Assembly (NCBI GenBank): GCA_026075535.2
Contig: AP026538.1
Location: 11,222,001-11,286,000 of the forward strand
Source: Tricholoma matsutake
Taxonomy: Eukaryota; Basidiomycota; Agaricomycetes; Agaricales; Tricholomataceae
Length of the DNA: 64,000 nucleotides
Direction of reading: 5' to 3'
Made by a program: the position numbers and the translations under genes. A model generated the notes under the pieces. It searched no databases, was not told the origin of the DNA, and saw only the letters and a list, made by a program, of their open reading frames with translations. Positions 33,467-44,900 of this stretch are shown here, piece after piece. Position 1 is the first letter of the stretch; each line of letters opens with the position of its first letter.

Positions 33467-36400
33467 ATGGCCTCAAGAACCCAGTCATACATATGTTCTG
33501 CTTGCTTATCGGGCGGTTTCACTCAGACTGGCTTGCAATCACACTTACGACAAAGTACTGATCTACGTTGTACTGCTCTGTATGAGCAGATGATGGATCT
33601 GTCACTTGACAAGTCCAAGGACCAAAGTGAGGATGACAACACACTCAGTGGACCTCAGCCTTTTGCAGGCGACATGTTTGGAGGACCAGAAGACTATCTT
33701 GGTGACAATTTTGGGCAGGCAAATGGTGAGGAGGAAGAGGAGGAAGAGCATGTAGACCTTGAGGCTGACTGGGAGCCTGAGTGTCCTGGTGCACACGGAG
33801 CATCAGTAGCTGCTTTGGGTGACTTTGACCAAGTGCACGCTGAGGAGCATGCTGGTCATGAACTAATGCCTAATGGGCCTCAGTGCCAGGTGGAGAGTCA
33901 CATCACTGAGAATTCCTCTGTTGTTTGCTATTCCGACAAGTATCCCCACAGCCAAGCTGGAGCAGCTGTTAAGCAAAAGCAGCCAAGTGATGTGAAGTAT
34001 CGTGCAGACCTGGACAGCTCTTCAAATCTGTGGGCTCCATTTTCCTCCCAATTGGACTGGGAAATTGCAAAATGGGCAAAGCTACATGGGGCAGGATCAA
34101 CAGCATTTTTGGATTTACTTGCTATTGAAGGAGTAAGTGACATCCATAGGATTATTTACATACACTCATCATGATTTTTTCACAGGTTCATGATGCACTC
34201 AACCTTTCTTACAAGAATTTGAACGAGCTCAACAAAATTATTGATCAAAAGCTTCCTGGCTGCCCCACATTCCAATGCTGCAAAGTTATCATCACCGATG
34301 AAGCCTTCAAACTGTTCTCACATGATATCATAGAATGCATTAAGGCTCTGTGGGGAGATGTTGATTTTGCTCTGTATCTTGTGGTGGAACCAGAGCATCA
34401 TTATGCTGACGCTGATCAAACAATATTGCTTTACTTTGACATGCACACAGGAAAGTGGTGGTGGTCAACTCAGGTATGTTCATAAGCAATCAGTATCTCA
34501 ATAAATTCTAATCGGAATACCAGAAAGAGCTTGAGACCCAGACAGGAAGAACAGGATGCACGATCATACCTGTCATTATATCTTCTGACAAAACTCAACT
34601 CACCATATTCCATGGGAAATCAGCCTATCCTGTGTACATGACCATTGGCAATCTTCCCAAACACATTTGACGCAAGCCATCGAGGCAGGGCCATGTTCTC
34701 CTAGCCTATCTTCCCACTGCTAAACTTAGTCACATCTCAAACAAGTCTGCATGGTGTCGTACTCTTGGCAACCTGTTCCACATCTGCATGAAATATATTC
34801 TCAAATCATTAGAGAAAGCTGGCATTGATGGGATTGAGATGATGAGTGGGGATGGTATCGTGTGAGATTGCCATCCAATTTATGCCACCTTCATTGGTGA
34901 TTACATGGAACAGATTCTTGTTTGTGCCATTAAAAATGGAGAGTGTCCAACATGTCCTGCAGCTCATGATGAGCTTGGCAATCCCGAGAGCATTGGAGAA
35001 CCTTGTGAACTCGGAAGAATTCTCAAGGCATTCGATACCATCAGTCAAGGTCCTACTGAGTTTATGTGGGCATGCCACGCAGCTGGTGTCAAGCCGATAC
35101 AGCATCCATTCTGGGAAAACCTCCCATTCCTCAATATCTACCAGTCAATTGCCCCCAACGTCCTTCACAACCTCTATCAAGGTGTTATCAAATACCTGAT
35201 ATCCTGGCTTTGAACCATATGCGGCGATCCTGAGATAGATGCACGATGCCATAGACTTCTGCCAAATCACAATGTTCACATTTTTATGAAGGGGATCTCA
35301 CATCTCTCACGTGTGACTGGTACCAAGCATGACCAAATTTCATGATTTCTTCTTGGCCTTATTATTGATATCTGACTGCCCAACAACATGTCTCCAGTCC
35401 GTCTCCTATGTGCTGTGCAAGGCATCCTCAATTTTTTGTATCTAGCAAGATACCCTGTTCACACCAACGAAACACTTGACCTTCTCGATGCTGCCCTGAA
35501 GCATTTCCATGACAACAAAGACATCTTCATTGATCTTGGTGTTCATGCAGATTTCCACTTTCCCAAGGCCCATTTCACAGGACATTACCAACAATTTATT
35601 GAGCTCTTTGGCACTATGGATAATTATAACACTGAATACACTGAATGGCTACATATAGATTTAGCCAAGGATGCATATCGTGCAACAAATTTCAAAGATG
35701 AGTATCCACAGATGACTGCATGGCTTGAGCATCATGAAAAGATCCTCTGACATGATGAATTCCTCTGACGGCAGGCACCTACACACAACCCTCCTCTTCC
35801 CCGACCTCCACCCTGCTTGCAAGCTTAGGATGACAAAGCATCCATCTGTCTGCGGCATCAGTCTCGAGTCACTCAGGACTGACTACAAAGCCATATTCTT
35901 CAAAGCTGCTCTTGCTCATTTTATTGCTCAGTATCAAAACCCCAGATATACAAAGGCTCAGGTTGAAGTGGCATCATTGAACATCCATTTCCCATTCTGG
36001 AAGCTCCCTGTCTACCACCAAATCAAATTCACATCTCATGACCCTTACAGTCTTGACAATGTGGAGACTGTTGTCGACTCGGTACATGCTCAGCCAGCTC
36101 ACTCAGATAAGTACAGGAAGGAGATCTTGGGTCAATTTGATACAGTGCTTGTGAATTATAATGAAGGTGGTGTAACCGGTGTCAAAGGCTAGTCTTGTTC
36201 ATGAATCACTAGCATTGTATGGAATCTAATTGAGTTATTTCAGGCCACTGTGTAGGGAGAGTGCGTTGTGTGTTCACTCTTCCTTCTAATGCCCTGAGCA
36301 ATTGGTTTTCATGGCTTGGGCGGACACCTTCTAAATATCTCGCATACGTCAAATGGTTCACACCTTTCCCGAATTCACCCGATCCAAGCCACTTACTGTA

Positions 36401-36602
36401 CAAAATTTCCAAACTTTGTGTGCATGGTGAACAGCAAGCAAGCATCATCCCAGTTCAGTTGATTTGTCAGAGCATACATCTTTTTCCAAAATTTGGACCA
36501 ATTGTGCCACATGAATGGAAGTCCAACAATGTTCTTGATCTATGTCACACCTTTTTCACCAATCCATTTTCTGATTGTTTTCCTTACTCCAACTTGTACT
36601 GA
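33467..36602 (+). pseudogene. Plavaka transposase, broken
   Basis: Starts MASRTQSYICSACLSGG with a Cys/His zinc finger (C-x2-C, then H and C). An acidic region (GEEEEEEEHVDLEADWEPE) leads to the Plavaka core: LDWEIAKWAKLHGAGSTAFL, an intron (about 34132-34186), LNLSYKNLNELNKIIDQKLP, MHTGKWWWSTQ, IPVIISSDKTQLTIFHGKSA, NLYQGVIKYLISWL, ISHLSRVTGTKHDQIS and YNTEYTEWLHIDLAKDAYRA. The C-terminal piece at 36240-36602 has LAYVKWFTPFPNSPDPSHLL. Stops at 34668, 34863, 35212, about 35341, 35374, 35748 and 35767 are TGA at sites where Arg is expected. It would be the enzyme that moved the 23201-36820 element. Confidence 0.8.
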
Positions 36603-36793
36603 ATAGTATCATGAATACTTATGACCATCTTATCTTGTGAAATATCTGGATAATTACATTACACTCTTTGCTTTGTTAATGACATTTGCTACAATTACCT
36701 GGGAGTTAGTTAGATTTTGTGTTCATTCCTCCTATTACCTACTTTCCTTGGCTGTTAGTGACATTTCTAGTATGGCGGCAGAAGTTAGTGCTA

Positions 36794-36820
36794 AATTTGA
36801 AATTGAGGTTTTTCCTGATG
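36794..36820. repeat. Right terminal inverted repeat of the Plavaka element
   Basis: Ends TTGAGGTTTTTCCTGATG at 36820, the inverse of the left end. Confidence 0.88.
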
Positions 36821-36822
36821 TG

Positions 36823-37331
36823 GCCACGTTGGAAGAACAGAAATTTCTCTTGGAAGCGCATATCCAGTATGAAAGGTCCAAACAAGCAGTGATTGGACAG
36901 CTGCCTGGAATGCGACTGTCAAAGCGACTGCATATGCTTTCCCACACCGAGACAACGAGTTGTGAGAATGGGGGGACTATCTTTCATCTGAGTTCTCAGC
37001 CAGGCAAATCAGCGCCCACCACAAGCTCATTGCCTTTGACAAAGCAGTCAGAACTCGAGTCACAGGAGGACAAGCAATTTTGCTCACAGACCATAATGAA
37101 TTCACCTATCTCTACTTGGCTTTCCTCCTTCCTGATGGTATCCAAACAGGTGCCACAGGACGATGAGGTGACAGTGACCACAGAACCAGGACAGCATCCA
37201 ATGACATTTGCTGCAGATTCAACAGCGCAAATGGGTGCCAAAGCCCAGCAGGGACCTGCCGCTTCCATCATGCCTGTATCCAATGCAAACAATTGGGCCA
37301 TGGGAAAGAAAACTGCCCTCAGCAAGCATGA
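36823..37331 (+). pseudogene. DIRS gag-like ORF, 3' portion with zinc-binding end
   Basis: It resumes the frame left at 23200 (codon split G/GC): GHVGRTEISLGSAYPV, DWTAAWNATVKATAYAFPHR, SARQISAHHKLIAFDKAV. The end is Cys/His-rich: ICCRFNSANGCQSPAGTCRF then HHACIQCKQLGHGKENC, a CCCH-like finger plus a CCHC-like knuckle. The stop is TGA at 37329-37331. Internal TGA codons lie at 36870, 36963 and 37164, all where Arg is likely. The RT frame overlaps or directly follows in a different frame, as is usual in this class. Confidence 0.8.
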
Positions 37332-38616
37332 GGCATGTTATGGCTTGCACCCTAAATACCTCTGTTACAACATGTGGGAGGCACCGGAAAAGCGAGAGGA
37401 TGATGAACATAGTGATAAGCTCCAATGCCTAGCAGATTGGACTGAATGGGCCAGACCTCTCCCTTCAGTACCTACCTCCGAATACAAAAATGCAGCTGCC
37501 ATGCAGACAATCAATGGCCACCCCAATCTTTTCAAGATTGTCACACCAATCAATGTTGATCGCTTTGAAGCCCTGTTAGCCACACATCCAAATCGTCCGT
37601 TTGTTGAGTCCATCTGCAAAGGGCTAAGGGAGGGATTCTGTCCATGGGCCGATACCCACCACCAAGAATATCCTTCAACAGTTGATGAAGCACTGGATAC
37701 ACCCAAGTGTGGACCAGAAGCTGATTTCTTGCATGCGCAGCAGGACCATGAACAACTGGCAGGGAGATTCTCTGGCTCTTTCAGTCGAGATCTCTTACCA
37801 GGAATGCACACATCACCAATCCATGCAGTGCCAAAACCTCACTCAGACAAACTATGCATGGTGATTGATCAGAGTGCTGGCTTATATTCTCCAAATTCTA
37901 TGATCAAATGCAAGGACATCCAAGGATTTCCTTTAGACAACATGACACACCTTGGTGAAGGACTTATACGTCACCATCAAGCTGAACCTGACCAGTCATG
38001 GATAATTTACAAATCCGACATCACCGATGCATACCGACTACTTCCCATGCATCTGTTATGGCAGATCAAACAGATTGTCACCATCGATGGTGAACATGAT
38101 GTAGACCATGATAATTGCTTTGGCAGACGAGGATCGCCCAGGATTTACATCTCTTTCAATGGATTAGTAACATGGATTGCACAGAGGATTGAACTCATCA
38201 GAGATCTTTGGACCTACATGGATGACTCATTTGGAATTGATGAAGAGGGTAACCTTGTTTGGTATCACAGGTATCAAAAGCACATGCCTATGAACCAGGT
38301 CAAGCTTCTATCCCTCTGGGATGAACTTGGAATCCCACATCAGCCACACAAGCAACTTTTCGGGTCCACCCTCACCATCATTGGCATCCATGTCAACCCA
38401 AACAGTTTGATGTTCACCCTGCCTAAACAAGCTCTCGATGACCTCCTTCAGGAAATTGAAGAGTTCACGGTCTGGTCAGAGAACAAACATGGCATGTCAT
38501 GGACCCTGCAGAGGTGGCAACGACTCGCTGGATGGATCAACTGGAGTTTTAATGTCTTTCCATTGTTGAAGCCTGCACTCAATTGCCTCTATCCCAAGAT
38601 TGTGGGCAAAGACTGA
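37332..38616 (+). CDS. DIRS/Ngaro-like reverse transcriptase
   Basis: Open over its whole length. It includes FEALLATHPNRPFVESICKG, LLPGMHTSPIHAVPKPHSDK, IQGFPLDNMTHLGEGL, the first catalytic Asp in KSDITDAYRLLPMH, FISF-type ISFNGLVTWIAQRI, the active site TYMDDSFG, and KQLFGSTLTIIGIHVNP in the thumb. Residues upstream of 36821 in the same frame belong to the transposon end, so the 659-codon open frame there is a chance fusion. The real start is unclear; RT may be made by frameshift or reinitiation from gag. A frameshift near 38616 separates it from RNase H. Confidence 0.85.
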
Positions 38617-39145
38617 CCACTGACCAAGGTATGTGCACCTCACTGGGGATCAACCTTCTCTCCAGCATATCTTGGAATGTCGAGGACGTGGACGCCACCA
38701 TTTTCTGTGATGCATGCATGGAAGGACTAGCATCTTACTACCCAGATCAACTCATCGGTTACTACTCACCTATTCCCAACAACACTGCATGAGACATAAT
38801 TTTTTACTTTGAGGCTCTAGCTGTAGCCAGCACCTGCAATGATCTCAAGAACACATTCATGCATTGGTCCAAGATAGTCATATACACCGACAGCATGAAC
38901 ACAGTTGACATTTTCAACTCACTCAAGTGCCAACCCGAGTTCAACTGCCTCCTATGACACTGCATTGATGTCATGATCCTCAAAGAGTTTCAGGTCTGAG
39001 TCATGCACATCCTGGGAGAGCGTAACGCCATAGCCGATGCCATATCAAGGCATGATTTCAGTCAGGCACAGCTACTTGCACCTGGACTGCGCATCAAATC
39101 TTTTCAACCCCCACAACTGTCGACATTGGGGGCAGTGAAAAAATG
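38617..39145 (+). pseudogene. DIRS RNase H, broken
   Basis: Continues the polyprotein in another frame: LLSSISWNVEDVDATIFCDA, FYFEALAVASTCNDL, VIYTDSMNTVDIFNSL and HILGERNAIADAISRHDFS. The four acidic residues (D in FCDA, E in FEAL, D in YTDS, D in IADA) are all kept. TGA or TAG-like breaks at about 38790, 38956 and 38998 stop translation. It would remove the RNA strand during reverse transcription. Confidence 0.75.
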
Positions 39146-39189
39146 ATTACCTCCCACGTTCATGCCCAGCAACCGATGTGGGAGCCATG

Positions 39190-39809
39190 GTCACAAGAAC
39201 AGCTCGTTTGAGAACGAGCGATTGCGCTGGGTCAAGCCATTGACACCAGCACCTGGAACAACTATGGTTCCACACTCAACTCCTACCTTACTTTTGTACA
39301 CCTTCACAACTTTCCTGTAGAGCCCACCGCAGACATGCTCAGTCTCTACATGGTTTGGATGTGTCATCACATCAAGCCTGATTCAGTTGACAACTACCTT
39401 TCTGGCATCTGCCAGCAACTTGAACCCTACTTCCCACACATTCATGAACACAGAAGGGGATGCCTTGTCCATTGCACACTCAAAGGATGCAAACACTTAT
39501 GAGGAACACCAACGGTGAGAAAATGAGCTCTCACCATCAACGACCTCAACACTGTGTGCCACTCCTATGGTGACACAGGATCCCACAATGACCTTCTGTT
39601 TTGCACACAACTCTGCATTGGTTTCTTCGCACTAATGCATCTTGGTGAACTGACTTTCCCCAACAACATAGCCCTGCAAGACCCCCCTAAATTAACCAAA
39701 TGCAGCACCATACAATTGCACCCCAGCTACCTTCAGTTTTTCTTGCCTGGCCATAAGGCCGACAGATTCTTTGAGGGCAACACCATCATCATTTGTGAGA
39801 ATCCATTAC
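39190..39809 (+). pseudogene. DIRS tyrosine recombinase, N-terminal and first catalytic part
   Basis: Core-binding region: RAIALGQAIDTSTWNNYGST, LNSYLTFVHLHNFPVEPTA, DNYLSGICQQLEPYFPHI. The catalytic part starts FCTQLCIGFFALMHLGELTF; relatives read LLRLGEL here, so the first catalytic Arg is His. Two TGA codons (near 39499 and 39526) stand at Arg sites in KHL-x-GTPTVRK. The gene is cut at 39809 by the chromovirus and resumes at 48408. Confidence 0.8.
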
Positions 39810-40517
39810 TGTCAAGAACCGTTCCTCGCCCAATCGGAACCCACATTCTGTCTGACTCTTTCCCGCATGTCTAACCCGACATTTGTCTACTCCTCCCAAT
39901 TTGGTTCCTGGCCCCCTTGCACTGCCCACACTGCTGTGCACCAGGCCGCCTTGTACAGCACCCATGGCTGCCTTCCCAAGGCTGCTGTCTAGTTTTGCAA
40001 ATTCAACTATGGATTCCTGTGCAGCCTCCACTAGGTAATTTATCTACGCAGTTGAGACACTGCTGCAGTTCCCGTTTCCGTCCCACTTTTATTCTGGACT
40101 CTAGTAGTTAAGTTTAGCTAGTTTTGCCTTGTATTCCTCAGTTCATATATTGACATAGACTCGACTTTAATCTGCCAATCCAAACCTCCTTCTACTCCAA
40201 CCTCAGTTCTCTAAGAGTCTGAACTCCATTCAACTCGACCTCCAGTCTCCCTCTGAAGTTCTAACCTCATCTGAACTTAACCTAAGTCCCTCTGCACTCC
40301 TTCCCACGTTTACCTGCACTTTCCCGCTCCTACCTCCAAACCTCCAACTTGAAATTAGGACACCAGACGAGGTGAAGGGCGCAGATTCTTACAAGCTGAA
40401 GCCAAGTCCTTTCCATTTCCCCTCCTGCAGAATCTGCAACGACCCAACACCCTTCCATAACAACACCCGCAGTGTCCGATCGGATTCCGATGAACCTCTT
40501 AGGATCAGTTCTTAACA
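39810..40517 (+). repeat. 5' LTR of chromovirus copy 3
   Basis: 708 bp. It differs from the 3' LTR at few sites, several of them CG versus TG/CA (for example AACCGTTCC versus AACTGTTCC). Confidence 0.95.
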
Positions 40518-40519
40518 GT

Positions 40520-40530
40520 ATATATGAACT
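40520..40530 (+). other. Self-priming primer-binding site, copy 3
   Basis: ATATATGAACT begins two bases after the LTR. Its exact complement AGTTCATATAT is in the LTR at 40140-40150. The 11-nt length and the position match Tf1-type self-priming. Confidence 0.65.
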
Positions 40531-40557
40531 CACACTTCACTTGTCCATTTCCTCTCT

Positions 40558-41949
40558 ATGACCCCTACCAAGACCCACCAGCACACAACAAGAAATTCCC
40601 AATGCACCGGTACTATTCCAGGGATCTCTGCAATCCAGCAATCCACCCTTTCTGACCCTCGACCTGCCACTATGTCTGGAGTGTCTTCCAGACCCTCAAA
40701 CATCTTCCAACAAATTGGCTCAGGAGCCCCCTCAATCAGTGCCAATCTCATGTCCACCCATGCCCCGCAACCTTCTGGCAACCCAGAAGGTTTTCAATCA
40801 AGAACTCCCCTTGAGTATGTAGGGGGCATCGACCAGCCTGAACCCTTTGGGTTGGAAGACCCTGGTCTAGAGGACAGACCCCCCGGTGGACCCGACAACC
40901 CTAGCGGTCCTGATGGCCCTGGGGGTGACCCCGATCCCAATGATCCTGAGGATCAACCTCCTGCGGGGGAAAACCCTGACCCAGGGGATAGGTTCATAGA
41001 TGTCCTTTACAACCTCTTGGAGAGTATCTGCACCCTTCGTCAGAATAACACACCCAAGACCGAGAAAATCAAAGTTCGCAACCCCGACACTTTCAACAGT
41101 GCCAATCCGAAGAAACTTAGAGACTTCCTAGTCTCCTGCAATCTTCATTTCCACGACCGTCCACACGTATTTTCCTCTGATGAGAAAAAGATCATATTCA
41201 TCCTTTCTTATCTTAAGGGATCAGCTCTCAGTTGGTTTGAGCCTGGTCTGAATGACCCAACAGATTCCACACACTGGATGTGGGACTATGAAGCTTTCCT
41301 CACCGAGCTGGAAAGCAACTTCGGTCTGCACGACCCGGTCAGAGATGTGGAAAAAGCTCTCTCTGACTTAGCAATGAAGAAAGGTGGTCGTATCACGAAA
41401 TACAATGTTGACTTCTGGGAATTAGCTTCTAGGGTCAACTGGAATGAAGCAGCCCTTTGTGACCGCTATTTCCGTGGTCTTCTGCTCTGGCTTCGCATAG
41501 AAGTTCTCCGGGGTGGTAAACCCAATACTCTTGCAGAACTGCGCTTGAAAGCACAGGACAGTGATGACATCTACTGGATGCAAGAAGATGAATCCTGTTT
41601 CAAAACAAAGAATTCCAGTAACATCACTGACTCTAGTCGGAAGGACTCTTCCAAAAGCCCTTCCCCGTCGACAAACCAAGCCTCTTCAAACTCTGCCTGT
41701 GGTAACACCTCCAACCAGCAGTCTTCCGCGACAAAGAACACTTCCCGGGACAAGCCCAAGTCGTCCATCTCCAATAAGTTGGGAAAGAATGGCAAGCTTA
41801 CTGGGGAGGAACAAGAATGTCGCATGAGAGAACAACTTTGTCTCTACTGCAGTGAGGAAGGGCACGTAGCAGGAAACTGCCCGAAATCCAAAGCCGCAAA
41901 AGCCCATGCATCCACTGTTGTTCCCGAGACTATGGACTCGGAAAAATAG
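40558..41949 (+). CDS. Ty3/gypsy gag, copy 3 (intact frame)
   Basis: 463 codons without a stop. The N-terminus is Ser/Pro/Gly/Asp-rich (SGPDGPGGDPDPNDPEDQPP). The capsid (about residues 175-330) includes VRNPDTFNSANPKKLRDFLV, FILSYLKGSALSWFEPGLND and AALCDRYFRGLLLWLRIEVL. A Ser/Asn/Lys-rich linker follows, then the knuckle CLYCSEEGHVAGNC (C-x2-C-x4-H-x4-C). It would assemble the particle. An open gag contrasts with the broken pol next to it and suggests that this is the youngest of the three chromoviruses here. Confidence 0.9.
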   Translation: MTPTKTHQHTTRNSQCTGTIPGISAIQQSTLSDPRPATMSGVSSRPSNIFQQIGSGAPSISANLMSTHAPQPSGNPEGFQSRTPLEYVGGIDQPEPFGLEDPGLEDRPPGGPDNPSGPDGPGGDPDPNDPEDQPPAGENPDPGDRFIDVLYNLLESICTLRQNNTPKTEKIKVRNPDTFNSANPKKLRDFLVSCNLHFHDRPHVFSSDEKKIIFILSYLKGSALSWFEPGLNDPTDSTHWMWDYEAFLTELESNFGLHDPVRDVEKALSDLAMKKGGRITKYNVDFWELASRVNWNEAALCDRYFRGLLLWLRIEVLRGGKPNTLAELRLKAQDSDDIYWMQEDESCFKTKNSSNITDSSRKDSSKSPSPSTNQASSNSACGNTSNQQSSATKNTSRDKPKSSISNKLGKNGKLTGEEQECRMREQLCLYCSEEGHVAGNCPKSKAAKAHASTVVPETMDSEK

Positions 41950-41985
41950 TCTGCAACCCTCAGGATACAGCCATTGGGGCTGGGG

Positions 41986-44900
41986 GTTGCGTTGACCTTA
42001 CCCACTTGGCTGCCTATGTTCGTCTCAATGTGTCCACTCTTTCCAACCCTGACTCCCTAACCATTCTTTTAACCTTTCCCGACTCTTCCGCCCCTTTTGA
42101 ACCCTTATTGACTCTGGCTCCTCCCACTGCTTCCTTGACTCCTCTTTCATGTTGAATAACCAACTCAGCATGGAATCCATTAACCCAATCAGTTTACAAC
42201 TCTTTGATGGATCTTGCAACTCCACCATAACTCAGATTGTCAAACTTCTGGTCACCTTCCCTGCCGGCAAAGTATTCAATTTGTCATTTTATGTAACCTC
42301 ACTCGACTCTTCCTGTTCCACCGTACTCAGTCATAACTGGCTGAAGCAATACAATCCATTGATTGACTGGTCTTCAAGCCAACTTGCTTTCCTCATAGAG
42401 GTCCAGCACCCCTGATGTCACCTTTGTCCCTGAATCTTCCGGTAGAAATCCTTGACTCCTCCGCACTTTCTGAAACCCCCATTCCTCCTAAATTTACAAC
42501 CCCTGACATCTCCTTCATCAATGCTGCCGCTTATGCACGTGCTAGCAAACTTCCTGGGGCAGTAGCTTTTCAGATGACCTTCGCTCCAGAAGGGTTATCT
42601 GCCTGCTCTGCCCAATCCACTAACTCATCCGACCTCTCTGATATTCCACCCGAGTATCACGAATTCGCTGATGTCTTTAATAAGACTAAAGCAGATACCC
42701 TTCCTCTGCATCAGTCTTACGACCTCAAGATAGAGACAGAAGACAATACTCCTCCACCTCTGGGCCACATGTATTCTCTCTCTCCCTCTGAATTAGAAGC
42801 CTTACGAGTCTTTATTGACGAAAACATCCGCTCAGGTTTCATCCACCCATCCAAGTCTCTGCATGGCACTCTGATTCTCTTTGTCAAGAAGAAGGACGGT
42901 AGTCTCCGACTTTGTGTTGACTACCGAGGACTTAACCGTCTTATGAAGAAAGACCACTACCCACTTCCTCTCATTTCCGACCTACTTGACTCTCCCCACA
43001 AAGCCCACTTATTCACCAAAATAGACTTGCAGCACGCTTATCACCTAGTCCGCATTGCTGATGGTGATGAGTGGAAAACTACTTTCCGCACCCACTATGG
43101 ATCCTTCGAGTGGTTGGTGGTTCCCTTTGGACTCACTAATGCACCTGCAGCTTTCCAGCAGTTTATGAACAACATCTTCAGTGACATGCTGGATGTTTGT
43201 GTCATCGTATACCTCGATGACATCCTAATCTATTCTGATGACAAGTTCAACAGGGCTCATGTCAAAGAAGTCCTCTGCCATCTCCAGAAAAATGGACTTT
43301 ACGCCTCTCCACAGAAATGTGAGTTCCACAAAGACACCATCGAATATTTAGGTTTCATCCTTTCACCGGATGGACTGCGGATGTCCAAAGATAAAGTCAA
43401 AACCGTGCTTGACTGGCCCAAGCCTAGGAAGGTTAAGGATATTCAATCCTTCTTAGGCTTTTGCAACTTTTACCACCACTTCATTAATGGCTATTCAGAC
43501 ATTGTCATCCCACTCACCCGCTTGACGCAGAAATCTGCACCATGGGACTTCAACAAGAAGTGCTGCGACGCTTTTGAAAAGCTCAAACAAGAATTCACCC
43601 ACGCCCCCATCTTAATGCAATGGGTACCTGACTCACAAATGGTACTTGAAACCGATGCTTCTGACTATGCCCTAGCGGCAATCCTTTCGGTTTACACTAC
43701 GTGTTAAGACTATAGGTCCTTGACTCAGCCTCAGCTTCATATATCGCAGTTGGAGGCTTTCCAACTGTATCGGTGTCGCACTAGGAGACTTTCCTGGTGT
43801 ATCGGGCTTCCTGCCTTCACTTGGGTACTTCCTCAAGTAATCACGGCTATCTGTACTCAGAGGCTTTCTGAGTAGACTGTTCATTTGTGTATCACAGTTG
43901 GAGGCTTTCCAACTGTCGAGTTCAGGTTATCACAGCTAGGGGCTTCCTAAGCTGTCTAGTTCGGGTTATCACAGCTAGGGGCTTCCTAAGCTGTTGAGTT
44001 CGAGTGTATCACAACTAAGGGACTTCCTTAGTTGTCGAGTGTTCTGGTTGAGTCTAAGACCATTGGTTGAATTAGGTCAAGCTGGAGAATACACAGAGTG
44101 TAGCTACAGCTTATATACTGTTCTAGGACTACCTATTGTCCAATTGGAAGGTGAGATGCTTATCAGGTAAATATAGACAAGAACAATAGAGACAATAGGC
44201 CTCATGCCCCGCATGAGGCATCCAATGTCAAGGAGTGCTGTGGCGCAGCATATCAGAGAACAATAAGAGAATAGCCTCATGCCTGGCATGAGGCATCCAA
44301 TGTCACGGATCCAATGTCAAGGATCCAGTGTCAAGGACATGTTGCAGTGCAGCATGTTGATCGTGAGGGTCCGATGTCCTGGACCTCATGTAAAGGGGGT
44401 TGTCGTACTACGGTGCATGTGGGAGTGGGTTTGGGTGCATGGAGTCACCATGCGTCAAGGTGTCTTCCGTCGGAAGAGAGTTGAGTCAAATAAGAAAAAA
44501 TGAACTGCCCATACTTGCGGGTTCTTGTAGACAAATCATAACACTACGGATGGAGAAATCCATCTGATCGCTTTTCACTCCCGCTCCTTTAATCCCACTG
44601 AACTAAATTACGACACCCATGAGAAGGAACTCTTGGCCATCTTTGAAGCCTTCAAACACTGGCGGCAGTACTTTGAGGGTTCTGCAAACCCGGTTGATGT
44701 GGTCACCGACCACAAAAATCTGGAGTACTTCAGCACTACTAAGTTGCTCACCTGCTGCCAGGCCCATTGGTCTGAGTACCTTTCCCAGTTCAATCTCATC
44801 ATCTGCTTCCACCCCGGAAAATTAGGGGCCAAGCCAGACGTGCTCACTAGACGTTGGGATGTCTACTGCAAAGGGGGAAATAGCGACTTCACCTCCGTAA

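Larger units (their letters stand above)
23201..36820 (+). mobile_element. Plavaka-type DNA transposon, 13.6 kb, with two divergent genes
   Basis: The left end CATCAGGAAAAACCTCA is repeated inverted at the right end (GAGGTTTTTCCTGATG to 36820), 17 bp identical and similar for about 26 bp. The flanks give a 2-bp duplication TG (23199-23200 and 36821-36822). Taking out the element and one TG joins gag in frame as KENVGHVGRTEISLG, so these are the true ends. Inside are the Plavaka transposase (plus) and a DUF6532-type gene (minus), transcribed away from a shared 274-bp gap. Two later insertions make up about 6.9 kb of the length, so the original element was about 6.7 kb. Confidence 0.88.

Noticed and set aside
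36637..36822. N-terminal 60 codons of the 659-codon open frame
   Set aside because: They lie in the right end of the Plavaka element; the frame crosses the junction by chance into the DIRS RT.
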